Source: Gaiellasilicea sp963794385 (GTDB taxonomy: Bacteria > Actinomycetota > Thermoleophilia > Gaiellales > Gaiellaceae). Taken from it: a DNA stretch of 64,000 nt. Of this stretch, positions 25,448 through 33,929 are shown piece after piece. Positions within the stretch are counted from its first letter, which is position 1. Each line of letters starts with the position of its first letter. The notes under the pieces were generated by a model, which saw nothing but the letters and a program-made list of their open reading frames with translations, ran no database searches and was not told where the DNA came from. The position numbers and the translations under genes were made by a program. The DNA lies in contig CAWCDT010000010.1 of assembly GCA_963794385.1 (NCBI GenBank), forward strand, positions 248,001-312,000, given 5' to 3'.

Positions 25448-26703
25448 CGGGCGGCGGAGAGGATCATGCCGGCGGCGACGGTGTCGTTCGACGACTCGTC
25501 GATGAGGATGAAGGCCCCGGTGCTGCGGTTGTCGGCATACGCGTCGACCGCCAGCGGCTCCGAGAGCCGCAGCCGCACGCGGGCGATGTCGTTCAGCTCG
25601 AGCCGCTCGGGCCCCGGCCGGTCCTCGAGCGTGTGGATGTCGACCACCGAGGCGAGCTCGTCCACGATCGCGCGGACGGTTCGGGTCGTCTGCTTGATCG
25701 CGAGCCTCGTGCGCGGCTCGAGCGGCTTCTCGGCCATCCAGCAGACGGTCGCCTCGAGCTCGCGCGCGACGGTCGGGGCCTGCTCCGGGTCTGCGAGCAA
25801 GTCGCCGCGGGAGACATCGAGGTCGTCGGCGAGCCGCACCGTCACGGACATGCCCGGAGCGGCCATGTCGAGCGCGCCGTCCGCCGTCTCGACCGACGCG
25901 ACCGTCGAGCGGCGGCCGGACGGGAGGACGACGACGTCGTCTCCGGCCCGCCAGACGCCGCCGGCGACCTGGCCCGCGTAGCCGCGGAAGTCGTGGTGCT
26001 CGTCCGAGATCGGCCGGATCACCCACTGGACGGGAAAGCGGCGATGCTCGAGGTCGCGGTCGCCCGCGATCTCGACGGTCTCCAGGTGCTCGAGCAGCGT
26101 CGGCCCGTCGTACCACGGCATCCCCTCGCCGCGCTCGACGACGTTGTCGCCGCGCAGCGCCGACATCGGGATCACGTGCACGTCGCGCAGGCCGAGCCGC
26201 TCGCTCGTCTCGCGCAGCTCCTGCTCGATCTCGCGGAAGCGCTCCTGCGAGAAGCCGGCGAGATCCATCTTGTTCACGGCGACGGCAACATGGGGGATGC
26301 CGAGGATCGCAGCGATGTAGGCGTGGCGCCGCGTCTGCTCGATCACGCCCTTGCGTGCGTCGACGAGGATGATCGCGACATCCGCGGTCGATGCGCCCGT
26401 GACCATGTTGCGCGTGTACTGGACATGGCCGGGCGCGTCGGCGAGCTGGAAGCGGCGGCGCGGCGTCACGAACGAGCGGTAGGCGACGTCGATCGTGATC
26501 CCCTGCTCGCGCTCGGCGCGCAGGCCGTCGGTCAGCAGCGCAAGGTTGACGTAGCCGTCGCCGCGGCGCTTCGACGTCTCCTCGATGTGCTCGAGCTGGT
26601 CGGCGAGGATCTGTTTCGTGTCGTAGAGGAGCCGGCCGATCAGAGTCGACTTGCCGTCGTCGACCGAGCCCGCCGTGACGAGGCGGACGAGCTCGGTGGC
26701 CAT
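25444..26703 (-). CDS. cysN: Sulfate adenylyltransferase subunit 1 (GTPase), CysN
   Basis: The ATG at 26703 follows the cysD stop by four bases (a TTG at 26721 is also in frame). The 419 residues are an EF-Tu-like GTPase: G1 GSVDDGKST, switch EREQGITIDVAYR, G3 DAPGH, G4 NKMD and G5 SAL, followed by two beta-barrel domains. It drives APS formation by GTP hydrolysis with CysD. The length shows there is no fused CysC (APS kinase) domain, which matters for the reductase encoded first in this operon. Confidence 0.93.
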   Translation of the reverse strand: MATELVRLVTAGSVDDGKSTLIGRLLYDTKQILADQLEHIEETSKRRGDGYVNLALLTDGLRAEREQGITIDVAYRSFVTPRRRFQLADAPGHVQYTRNMVTGASTADVAIILVDARKGVIEQTRRHAYIAAILGIPHVAVAVNKMDLAGFSQERFREIEQELRETSERLGLRDVHVIPMSALRGDNVVERGEGMPWYDGPTLLEHLETVEIAGDRDLEHRRFPVQWVIRPISDEHHDFRGYAGQVAGGVWRAGDDVVVLPSGRRSTVASVETADGALDMAAPGMSVTVRLADDLDVSRGDLLADPEQAPTVARELEATVCWMAEKPLEPRTRLAIKQTTRTVRAIVDELASVVDIHTLEDRPGPERLELNDIARVRLRLSEPLAVDAYADNRSTGAFILIDESSNDTVAAGMILSAAR

Positions 26704-26707
26704 AAGC

Positions 26708-27622
26708 TCAGAAGTAGCCAACGCGCTTCCGGTCCTCCATCGCCGCTTCCGACGTGCGGTCGTCGGCGCGCGTCTCGCCGCGCTCGGTCACCCGCGTTGC
26801 CGCGATCTCCGCCACGACCTGCTCGAGCGTCGACGCCTCCGACTCGACCGCGCCCGTACAGCTCATGTCGCCGACCGTGCGGAAGCGCACCGAGGCCGTG
26901 AACGGCTCCTCGCCGTCCATCCGCTCGACGAAGTCGCTGACCGCGTAGAGCATCCCGTCGCGGCGGAAGACCTCCCGTTCGTGGGCGAAGTAGATCGGCG
27001 GCAGCTCGAGCTCCTCGCGGGCGATGTACTGCCAGACGTCGAGCTCGGTCCAGTTCGAGATCGGGAAGACGCGCACGTGCTCGCCGCGCCGGACGCGCGC
27101 GTTGTAGAGGTTCCACAGCTCGGGGCGCTGCGCGCGCGGGTTCCACTGGCCGAAGTCGTCGCGGAAGCTGAAGATCCGCTCCTTCGCGCGGGCGCGCTCC
27201 TCGTCGCGGCGGGCGCCGCCGATCGCGGCGTCGAAGCGGTGCTCCTCGATCGCGTCCAGCAACGTCACCGTCTGGAGCTGGTTGCGAGATGCGCGCGGGC
27301 CCGTCTCCTCGACGACGCGGCCCTTGTCGATCGACTCCTGCACCGAGGCGACGATCAGCGTCTCGCCGAGCGCCTCGACGCGCCGGTCGCGGAACTCGAT
27401 CACCTCGGGGAAGTTGTGACCCGTGTCGACGTGCATGACCGGGAACGGGAACTTGCCGGGCCGGAATGCCTTCTCCGCCAGCCGCAGCAGCACGATCGAG
27501 TCCTTCCCTCCGGAGAAGAGGAGCACCGGCCGCTCGAGCTCGGCGGCGAGCTCGCGCATGATGTGAATCGCCTCCGCCTCGAGCTCGTCGAGGTGGGAGA
27601 GGTGGACCGGCGCAGAGATCAC
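26708..27622 (-). CDS. cysD: Sulfate adenylyltransferase subunit 2, CysD
   Basis: The GTG at 27622 overlaps the cysH stop (GTGA). The 304 residues show the PP-loop (LLFSGGKDSIVLLRLAEKAF), MHVDTGHNFPEVIEFRD, GGARRDEERARAKERIFSFRD, WNLYNAR, VFPISNWTELDVWQYI and VGDMSCTGAVES near the end, as in CysD. It adenylates sulfate with ATP in complex with CysN. Confidence 0.94.
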   Translation of the reverse strand: MISAPVHLSHLDELEAEAIHIMRELAAELERPVLLFSGGKDSIVLLRLAEKAFRPGKFPFPVMHVDTGHNFPEVIEFRDRRVEALGETLIVASVQESIDKGRVVEETGPRASRNQLQTVTLLDAIEEHRFDAAIGGARRDEERARAKERIFSFRDDFGQWNPRAQRPELWNLYNARVRRGEHVRVFPISNWTELDVWQYIAREELELPPIYFAHEREVFRRDGMLYAVSDFVERMDGEEPFTASVRFRTVGDMSCTGAVESEASTLEQVVAEIAATRVTERGETRADDRTSEAAMEDRKRVGYF

Positions 27623-28299
27623 GACTCGTGCAGGCCGCACTCGGTCCGGTCGCTGCCGGCCCAGCGGCCCTCGCGGCCGTCCCCGGGGATCGTCGAGTGG
27701 GTGTCGCCGATGGATGCGTAGCCGCGGTCGTGCAACGCGTTGTAGGGGAGCCCGCGCTCCCGGATGTACGTCCAGCAGTCGTCGTCGCTCCAGTCGGCGA
27801 GCGGGCTCGCCTTCCACAGCTCGTGCTGGCCATCCCAGCCGAGCTTCGGCGCGTTCGCGCGTGTCGGCGACTGGTCGCGGCGGACGCCGGTGATCCAGCA
27901 GTCGAGGTCTCCGAGCGCGCGGACGAGCGGCTCGACCTTGGCGACCGCGAGGTAGAGGTCGGGCTTGCGTTCCCAGAGCTTCTCGCCGTGAGTCGCCGTG
28001 AGCTCCTCGGCGCTCGGGCCCTCGAACACCTCGACCTTGGTGTCGTACCGCTGCTCGACCTCGCGCCAGAGCTCGTATGTCTCCGGGAAGAGGTAGTGGG
28101 TGTCGATCGCGAAGACGCGCGCCTTCGGCTCGATCCGGAAGAGCATGTCGAGCAGGACGCTCTCCTCCTTCTGGAATGAGCAAGCAAGCGAGACGCGGTC
28201 GCCGAACCGCTCGACGATCGCGGCGACCAGATCCTGCGCCGGAAGCTGCTCCGAGCGGGCGGCAAGGGCGGCGACGTCGTCGTGAGAGGCCGTCGTCAT
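27619..28299 (-). CDS. cysH: PAPS/APS reductase, CysH, without iron-sulfur cysteines
   Basis: A 226-residue protein from ATG 28299. VSLACSFQKEESVLLDML, FAIDTHYLFPETYELW, CWITGVRRDQSPTRA, PLADWSDDDCWTYI, YASIGDTHST and the catalytic TECGLH (Cys221) identify the family. The [4Fe-4S] ligands of APS reductases (the CC before KVEPL and the CxxC after the GYxSIG strand) are absent: the sequence reads DLYLAVAKVEPL and SIGDTHSTIP. This is the PAPS-reductase pattern. No APS kinase is present in the operon. It is the first gene, divergent from the sulfate-binding protein. Confidence 0.9.
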   Translation of the reverse strand: MTTASHDDVAALAARSEQLPAQDLVAAIVERFGDRVSLACSFQKEESVLLDMLFRIEPKARVFAIDTHYLFPETYELWREVEQRYDTKVEVFEGPSAEELTATHGEKLWERKPDLYLAVAKVEPLVRALGDLDCWITGVRRDQSPTRANAPKLGWDGQHELWKASPLADWSDDDCWTYIRERGLPYNALHDRGYASIGDTHSTIPGDGREGRWAGSDRTECGLHES

Positions 28300-28307
28300 C
28301 GGGTCGG

Positions 28308-28313
28308 ATCGTA
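28308..28313 (-). promoter_or_regulatory. -10 hexamer TACGAT for the cys operon
   Basis: On the minus strand TACGAT lies eight bases before the cysH ATG (28299); no ribosome site. Probable leaderless or near-leaderless start. Confidence 0.45.
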
Positions 28314-28342
28314 CCAGCGGACGTCGCGTTCGTATAACTGCT

Positions 28343-28375
28343 ACTAATCTCAGGAATAAAGTCTACGGGATTGGT
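28343..28375. promoter_or_regulatory. Candidate sulfur-regulon operator between cysH and the sulfate-binding gene
   Basis: ACTAATCTC (28343-28351) and GGGATTGGT (28367-28375) form an imperfect inverted repeat (seven of nine pairs) separated by 15 bases. The surrounding stretch is AT-rich for this genome and lies between two divergent sulfate-acquisition units. A shared Rrf2/CymR-like or LysR-type regulator is plausible, but none is encoded here. Confidence 0.4.
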
Positions 28376-28387
28376 GGAGAAGACCTT

Positions 28388-29383
28388 ATGCGCTCACTCG
28401 TCTGCTCGTTCCTCCTCGCCGGACTCGTCCTCGCGGGCTGCGGCGGCTCCTCGTCCGAAGGCTCGGCGCCCGAGGGGGCGAGCGGCGGCACCGTCCGCCT
28501 CGTCGCCTACTCGACGCCCCGCGAGGCGTACGCGAAGCTGATCGACGCCTTCAAGGCCGGCCGGGGTGAGGCCGTCGAGTTCGACCAGTCGTACGGCAGC
28601 TCGGGCGAGCAGAGCCGCGCCGTCGAGGCCGGGCTCGCCGCCGACGTGGTCGCGTTCTCGCTCGAGCCCGACATGACGCGGCTCGTCGACGCGGGCGTTG
28701 TGGCCGCCGACTGGAAGACGGGCGAGCACAAGGGCATGGTCACCGACTCCGTCGTCGTCTTCATCGTCCGCGACGGCAACCCGAAGAGGATCCGTGGCTG
28801 GGACGACCTGCTGCAGGAGGGTGTCGAGGTCGTCACGCCGAACCCCTTCACCTCCGGCGGCGCGCGCTGGAACGTGATGGCCGGCTACGGCGCGCAGCTC
28901 GAGCAGGGCAAGAGCGAGGAGGAGGCGCGCGAGTACCTGCGCAAGCTGTTCGCCAACGTGGTCGTCCAGGACAAGAGCGCCCGCGAGTCGCTGACGACCT
29001 TCGCGGCCGGCAAGGGTGACGTCCTACTCGCGTACGAGAACGAGGCGATCTTCGCGCAGCGCCAGGACCAGCCGTTCGACTATGTCGTCCCCGACGAGAC
29101 GATCCTGATCGAGAACCCGGTTGCGGCGACGAACGACGCCTCGCAGGCGGGCCGCGATTTCGTCGAGTACTTGCTCACGGACGAGGCCCAGAAGATCTTC
29201 GGCGACGAGGGTTACCGCCCGGTCTCGAAGACGGTGCTCGAGACGTTCGACTACCCGACTCCGGCGAGCCTCTTCACGATCGAGGACGTCGGCGGCTGGG
29301 AGAGTGTGCAGAGCGAGTTCTTCGACCGGGAGACGGGCTTCATGGCCGAGGTGCAGCGAGGGCTCGGCGAGCCGACCGACTAG
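28388..29383 (+). CDS. Sulfate-binding lipoprotein of an ABC importer
   Basis: A 331-residue protein from ATG 28388, preceded by GGAGAAG. The lipobox is LAGC (Cys20). The body matches Sbp/CysP: VRLVAYSTPREAYAKLIDAF, FDQSYGSSGEQSRAVEAGLAADVVAFSLEPDMTRLVDAG, SVVVFIVRDGNPK, VEVVTPNPFTSGGARWNVMAGYGA, VLLAYENEAIFA and YLLTDEAQKIFGDEGYRPV. It captures periplasmic-side sulfate. The partner CysT, CysW and CysA genes are not adjacent: a convergent gene begins at its stop codon. Confidence 0.9.
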   Translation: MRSLVCSFLLAGLVLAGCGGSSSEGSAPEGASGGTVRLVAYSTPREAYAKLIDAFKAGRGEAVEFDQSYGSSGEQSRAVEAGLAADVVAFSLEPDMTRLVDAGVVAADWKTGEHKGMVTDSVVVFIVRDGNPKRIRGWDDLLQEGVEVVTPNPFTSGGARWNVMAGYGAQLEQGKSEEEAREYLRKLFANVVVQDKSARESLTTFAAGKGDVLLAYENEAIFAQRQDQPFDYVVPDETILIENPVAATNDASQAGRDFVEYLLTDEAQKIFGDEGYRPVSKTVLETFDYPTPASLFTIEDVGGWESVQSEFFDRETGFMAEVQRGLGEPTD

Positions 29384-29874
29384 AGGCTGCGCGAGCTTTG
29401 GGCGGGCTGCGGGGGCAGCGGGCAGGAGACGAACGGCCTGCCCGTCAGCCGGTAGCCAAGCTTGTACGCCTCGCAGCCGACGCACACTCCCGTCGCCGCG
29501 GCGAGCAGCGCCAGCGCCGCCACGAGCGCTCCGAGGGCCGTGCCGAGGGCGTCCGCACCGGCGACGAAGGCGAGGCTCGCGGCGGTGAGGAAGACGACGC
29601 CGACCAGGTTGGCGAACCGCGGCGGCCGGGCGTCCTCGAGCGGCCCTTCCCCGAAACGCGGCTGCACGAGCTCGAAGTAGGCGAGGCACGGGAGGCAGTA
29701 GCGGCGCCCGAGGGTGAGGCCGACGACGAGCTGCGCCGCGAGGAGGGCGAGGAGCCACCACGGCCCTGTCGTGACCGCGAGCAGCGCCAGGATGCCCACG
29801 ACCGCCTGATTGAAGCGCGGCGCCCGCGCGTCGATCACCGTGGTGTCGCGATAAGGGTCGGCAATACGCTGCAT
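29380..29874 (-). CDS. DUF4395 membrane protein
   Basis: A 164-residue protein from ATG 29874. DARAPRFNQAVVGILALLAV opens the first helix, and an RFANLVGVVFLTAASLAFV block and the cysteine pair VCVGCEAYKLGYRL close the fold, as in DUF4395. Four helices are likely. Members often sit near thioredoxin-like or sulfur genes, and this one abuts the sulfate-binding gene. Two cysteine pairs (CLPC, CVGC) suggest redox or metal contact. Function unknown. Confidence 0.75.
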   Translation of the reverse strand: MQRIADPYRDTTVIDARAPRFNQAVVGILALLAVTTGPWWLLALLAAQLVVGLTLGRRYCLPCLAYFELVQPRFGEGPLEDARPPRFANLVGVVFLTAASLAFVAGADALGTALGALVAALALLAAATGVCVGCEAYKLGYRLTGRPFVSCPLPPQPAQSSRSL

Positions 29875-29880
29875 GCGCTG

Positions 29881-29886
29881 ACGTTA
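29881..29886 (-). promoter_or_regulatory. -10 hexamer TAACGT (leftward)
   Basis: TAACGT on the minus strand, six bases before ATG 29874, with no ribosome site. Probable leaderless start. Confidence 0.5.
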
Positions 29887-29952
29887 GCCAAGAGGCTCGA
29901 GCCTGCGCACCCGGCGACCGGCGACGCATCCGGGACGCGCAAGCGCCGTCAC

Positions 29953-29958
29953 TAGAAT
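29953..29958 (+). promoter_or_regulatory. -10 hexamer TAGAAT
   Basis: TAGAAT lies nine bases before the TTG start at 29968, a good -10 match with no ribosome site following. Confidence 0.5.
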
Positions 29959-29967
29959 CACCACGCC

Positions 29968-30903
29968 TTGGCCCGCATAGCCTCGACCGTGCTCGTGGTT
30001 GCGCTCCTCGCGGCCACCACCGCGGCCTTCGTGCTCACGCAGGGCCTGAAGTCGCAACCGAGCCCGATCCGGGGCACGAAGGTGGCCGACGTCTTCTCGC
30101 CGGTCTGCGCCTGCGAGACGGAGACGGCCTCGATCGCGTTCCGGCTGCGCGAGGGCGACCGCCTCGACGTCGGCATCGTGGACGGCGCCGACAACGTCGT
30201 GCGCACCATCGAGCGTGGGCAGAGGTACGCCGCCGGAACGGTGGAGTTCCACTGGGACGGTCGTGACGACTCCGGCGAGGTTCTACCCGAGGGCAACTAC
30301 CGGCCCCGGATCCGCCTCCGCGAGGAGCGGCAGACCATCGTGCTGCCGAATCCCATTCGGATCGACGTCACGCCGCCTGCGGTCACCGCCGCCGTCGCCG
30401 GGCCCCTCGTGATCTCGCCCGACGGCGACCGGCGCCGGGACAGCGTCGCCGTCCGTTACCGGATCGACGAGCGCGCGAGGGGGCTCCTCTACGTCGACGG
30501 GATCAAGCGCGTCGAGACCCGGTTCCCGCGCGAGGGGGACTCGCTCAGGTGGTACGGGCGGATCGACGGCGAGCCGGTCGACCAGGGCATATACGCGCTC
30601 GCGCTGCGCGCCCGCGACCCGGCGGGGAACGTCGGCAACGTCGTTCGGTTCCCTGCGCTCGTCGTCCGCTACGTCGCGCTCGGCCGCGACCGGATCGACG
30701 TCGTCGCGGGAGCCCGTTTCCCGATCCGCGTCTCGTCCGACGCTCGGCGGGTGCGCTGGACGCTCGGCAGGCGCAGCGGCGTGGCTGTTCCCGGCACGCT
30801 GAGGATCCGAGCGCCGCTGCAGAAGGGGCGCTACACGCTGACGGTCTCCGCGAACGGCCACGCCACCCGCGCAGCCGTGTTCGTGCGGGAGCCGGTGCGT
30901 TGA
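29968..30903 (+). CDS. Membrane-anchored or exported FlgD Ig-like domain protein
   Basis: A 311-residue protein from TTG 29968. One N-terminal hydrophobic helix (ASTVLVVALLAATTAAFVL) is followed by FlgD-type Ig folds (FRLREGDRLDVGIVDGADNVVRTI, HWDGRDDSGEVLPEGNYRPRI, VISPDGDRRRDSVAVRYRID, DQGIYALALRARDPAGNVGN). Such domains occur as structural modules in secreted proteins. The next gene, an O-antigen ligase-like protein, overlaps its stop (TTGA), so a role beside surface-glycan assembly is inferred. Confidence 0.7.
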   Translation: MARIASTVLVVALLAATTAAFVLTQGLKSQPSPIRGTKVADVFSPVCACETETASIAFRLREGDRLDVGIVDGADNVVRTIERGQRYAAGTVEFHWDGRDDSGEVLPEGNYRPRIRLREERQTIVLPNPIRIDVTPPAVTAAVAGPLVISPDGDRRRDSVAVRYRIDERARGLLYVDGIKRVETRFPREGDSLRWYGRIDGEPVDQGIYALALRARDPAGNVGNVVRFPALVVRYVALGRDRIDVVAGARFPIRVSSDARRVRWTLGRRSGVAVPGTLRIRAPLQKGRYTLTVSANGHATRAAVFVREPVR

Positions 30904-32405
30904 GCGAGCTCGCCCGCCTCGCCGGCCCGGTGGCGTGTGCCGGCCTCGCGCTGCTGTTCCTCGCGACGCGGCGCGAGCTCCGCCTTGCGGGGCTCGCCGG
31001 CTGGGCGCTCGGCTCGGCCGTTCTCGGGCTCTACCTCGCGCCGTCGGGGCGCGAGGCTGAGCTCGCCGCCGCGGGGGTCATCGGGCTCGCGCTCGCTGTC
31101 GCCGGCGCGGCTGTCCTGCTGCGCTGGCCCTGGGTGCTCGCGTTCGCGACGCTCGCCTGTATCCCGATCCGCGTCCCGGTCGACGTGGGTGACGAGGACG
31201 CCAACCTGCTGCTGCCGCTCTACTTCGTGGTTGCGTCGTTCGCTCTCGCCCTCGGCTGGCGGTTGCTGCGAGGCGACGAGCGAACGCGCGAGCTCGGGCC
31301 GGTTGCGATCCCGCTCGCCGCCGTCGTTGGTTGGACCGGTCTCGCGCTCCTCTGGACCGACGATCTCCGCGAAGGGGCGATCTTTCTCGCCGCGTTCGTG
31401 CTCCCGTTCGGGTTGCTCGCGATCGGCTTCGCCCGGCTGCCGTGGCGCCGGCGCATGATGGTCTGGCTCTACGGCGCGCTCGCGGCAACGGCGCTCGCGT
31501 ACGCCGCCGTCGGCCTCTACCAGTGGGCGACGCGCGAGGTCTTCTGGAACCCGAAGCTGATCGTGGACAACGCCTACGCCCCGTTCTTCCGCGTCAACTC
31601 CGTCTTCTGGGACCCGTCGATCTACGGCCGCTATCTCGTCGTCGCGATTCTCGCGACGCTGGCGTTGCTGCTGCTCGGCCTCCGCGGCGGACTGGTCGCC
31701 GCCGCGATTACTGCGATCGCCGCGACGTGGGCGGGCCTGCTCTTCTCGTTCTCGCAGTCCAGCTTCATCGCGCTGATCGCGGGGACGCTTGCGATCGCCA
31801 CGCTCGTCTGGCGCTGGCGGGCCGCCGCGGCCGTCGGGCTCCTCGCCGTCGTCCTGGTTTCGGTCGGCTTCGCGACGCCGCAGGTCCGCAACAGGCTGCT
31901 CGAGGAGTCGAAGGCCGGCCTGGACGCCGCCACGAGCGGGCGGGCGGGCCTTGTCTCGAACGGGCTCCGGATTGCGGTGGATCACCCCGTTGCGGGGGTC
32001 GGCACGGGCAGCTTCAAGCGGGCGTTCGCCGACCGGACTGGGCTGCCTGGCCGCGAGCCGAAGCGGGCAGCGTCGCACTCGACCCCGGTGACCGTGGCTG
32101 CCGAGACCGGCCTGCCGGGGCTGGCGCTCCTGGCTTGGCTCGGTGCGGCAGCGCTCTGGGCGGCGTTTCGTATCCGAAGCCGGTCGGATGCTGGTCGCCT
32201 CGGGGTCGTCGCGGGGCTTACGCTTGGCGCGATCGCCGTGCACAGCCTCTTCTACAACGCGCTCTTCGAGGATCCGACCATGTGGGCCCTGCTCGGCCTG
32301 GTGGCGCTGGCCGCGGCCCAGCGAGCTCGTGAGGTCGAGCCCGCCCCGCCCTCGGCTTCCCGGGCCGGGGCTGGGCGTGCGGGGCCGGAGGGGATAGTGC
32401 GGTGA
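30900..32405 (+). CDS. O-antigen ligase/polymerase (Wzy-type) family membrane protein
   Basis: The TTG at 30900 overlaps the previous TGA. The 501 residues hold about twelve helices and, in the second half, the O-antigen ligase loop with the invariant pattern NGLRIAVDHPVAGVGTGSFKRAF and SHSTPVTVAAETGLPGLALL (HxxG-type motif before the last helices). These enzymes join or polymerise lipid-linked glycans on the outer face of the membrane. The C-terminal tail (EPAPPSASRAGAG) is low-complexity. Confidence 0.82.
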   Translation: MSELARLAGPVACAGLALLFLATRRELRLAGLAGWALGSAVLGLYLAPSGREAELAAAGVIGLALAVAGAAVLLRWPWVLAFATLACIPIRVPVDVGDEDANLLLPLYFVVASFALALGWRLLRGDERTRELGPVAIPLAAVVGWTGLALLWTDDLREGAIFLAAFVLPFGLLAIGFARLPWRRRMMVWLYGALAATALAYAAVGLYQWATREVFWNPKLIVDNAYAPFFRVNSVFWDPSIYGRYLVVAILATLALLLLGLRGGLVAAAITAIAATWAGLLFSFSQSSFIALIAGTLAIATLVWRWRAAAAVGLLAVVLVSVGFATPQVRNRLLEESKAGLDAATSGRAGLVSNGLRIAVDHPVAGVGTGSFKRAFADRTGLPGREPKRAASHSTPVTVAAETGLPGLALLAWLGAAALWAAFRIRSRSDAGRLGVVAGLTLGAIAVHSLFYNALFEDPTMWALLGLVALAAAQRAREVEPAPPSASRAGAGRAGPEGIVR

Positions 32406-32450
32406 GCACAGACCCGGAGAGCCCCGTGCGTCCAGCGTCGGCAGGCGGCG

Positions 32451-32479
32451 GCGGAGCCGGGCTCCGCCCGGCGGGAGCC
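32451..32479 (+). repeat. Intergenic hairpin element, copy A
   Basis: The 29 bases from 32451 match 50395-50423 with two internal mismatches and one at the end. Within it GCCGGGC-TCC-GCCCGGC forms a stem, and GGCGGAGC/GCTCCGCC (32450-32468) an alternative one. It separates the O-antigen ligase gene from the deacetylase gene, so it may act as a terminator or as a dispersed palindromic repeat. Confidence 0.5.
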
Positions 32480-32502
32480 GCCGCCGGCCGGGAAGGCGAG
32501 GC

Positions 32503-33138
32503 GTGATCGAAACGTGGAAGCGCGTGCTGGTGCTCGCGCCGCATACCGACGACGGTGAGTTCGGCTGCGGCGGCACGATGGCGCGCCTCGTGGAGGCCGG
32601 AGTCGAGGTGCACTACCACGCCTTCTCGATCGCAACCCGCTCGCTCCCGCCCGGCTTCGCCCCCGACACGCTCGCGCGCGAGGTGCGTGAGGCGACCGGC
32701 GAGCTCGGGCTTCCAGAGACACAGCTCGCCGTGCACGACTTCGACGTGCGCACGTTCCCGGAGCGACGCCAGGACATCCTCGAGCTCCTCGTAGGCCTGT
32801 GGGAGGAGCTGCAGCCGGACGCGGTCTTCCAGCCCTCCCACCACGACGTGCACCAGGACCACCAGACGATCGCCCAGGAGGGCCTCCGCGCCTTCAAGCG
32901 GACGACCGTGCTCGGCTACGAGATCCCGTGGAACAACTTCGACTTCGCCTACGGCGCGTACGTCGCGCTCGAGCAGCGGCACGTCGAGCGCAAGGTGGCG
33001 GCGCTGGAGCGGTACGCGTCACAGCAGCACCGGCGCTACGCGAACCCCGAGTACGTCTGGAACCTGGCCCGCGTGCACGGGATCAACGTGAACCGCGAGT
33101 TCGCGGAGTGCTTCCAGGTCTACCGCATCGTCGCGTAG
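32503..33138 (+). CDS. PIG-L family de-N-acetylase
   Basis: A 211-residue protein from GTG 32503. The zinc motif PHTDDGEFGCGG lies at residues 13-24 (His-x-Asp-Asp) and the second metal block QPSHHDVHQDHQT at about residue 108. The family removes acetyl from N-acetylglucosaminyl groups on lipids, thiols or glycans. Lying directly after the O-antigen ligase, it probably trims a surface glycan. Confidence 0.87.
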   Translation: MIETWKRVLVLAPHTDDGEFGCGGTMARLVEAGVEVHYHAFSIATRSLPPGFAPDTLAREVREATGELGLPETQLAVHDFDVRTFPERRQDILELLVGLWEELQPDAVFQPSHHDVHQDHQTIAQEGLRAFKRTTVLGYEIPWNNFDFAYGAYVALEQRHVERKVAALERYASQQHRRYANPEYVWNLARVHGINVNREFAECFQVYRIVA

Positions 33139-33203
33139 CTGCTCCTCTCGGGGAACGCGGCCGCTCGTTTTGGGTATCTACCTGAGAAGAGCCCATTTCG
33201 AGC

Positions 33204-33929
33204 ATGCGCGTGAAACAGCCAGAGATCACAGCGTCGCTGGTCGCCCTCGGCCTCGCGGCAGCGATCATCGGCAGCGGGTCCGCGTCCGCGGGTGGCCGGG
33301 CCGCGGTTCACCGGTACGACGTAAGCGTGACCGGATCGGTGACGACGCGCGTCAACGACGGCGCAACCGAGCTCCGGCTCTCGTACGAGCTCGTCTTCCC
33401 GCGCGTTGCGGTGCGCGTGAATCCGAACCAACCGGCGAACGCCGCCATCTCGGCTGCGAAGGCGGGGACCGCGTCTGGACGGTTCGAGCTCGAGAGCCGT
33501 GTCGCGTCGAGCTCCTGCGCTGCCTCGTTCGCGTTCGCGGGGCTCGGCGCCGGCTTGAACGTGAAGGCGTACCGCGCTCAGGTCGAGAAGCCGCGCTTCG
33601 TGCTGCGGGCGCTGCTCACGCCCTCCGCCCTCCAGGCGCTCACCGCGCGCGTCCAGGACGTCAAGAGCGGCTGCGCCGGCGCCCCGACGGGCGGGACGCA
33701 GGCTCCGGGCGGTAGCTTCGCGGCGGGGCCGGGCGTCGTCGGGCTCATCGGCGACCAGCCGGGTGCGACCTTCCAGCGGCAGACATGGCAGAGCGCGTCG
33801 ATGCCGGTCAGGCAGCTGCTCGGCGGTCGTAGCTTCACGCTCGACACCGGGACGCGGCAGGAAACGCTTTCCGACCGGGAACTTGCCGGCCGCGTGAGCG
33901 TGGAGTTCCGGCCGACCGCCGCCCGCTAA
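33204..33929 (+). CDS. Hypothetical secreted protein
   Basis: A 241-residue protein from ATG 33204. A signal peptide (EITASLVALGLAAAIIGSGSASA) precedes a predicted beta-rich body (RYDVSVTGSVTTRVNDGATELRLSY, FELESRVASSSCAASFAFAG, FVLRALLTPSALQALTARV) with two Cys (SSC and SGC) that could form one disulfide. No family is recognised. The -10 is unclear; TATCTA at 33174-33179 is possible. Its stop overlaps the convergent ArsR gene by four bases. Confidence 0.6.
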   Translation: MRVKQPEITASLVALGLAAAIIGSGSASAGGRAAVHRYDVSVTGSVTTRVNDGATELRLSYELVFPRVAVRVNPNQPANAAISAAKAGTASGRFELESRVASSSCAASFAFAGLGAGLNVKAYRAQVEKPRFVLRALLTPSALQALTARVQDVKSGCAGAPTGGTQAPGGSFAAGPGVVGLIGDQPGATFQRQTWQSASMPVRQLLGGRSFTLDTGTRQETLSDRELAGRVSVEFRPTAAR

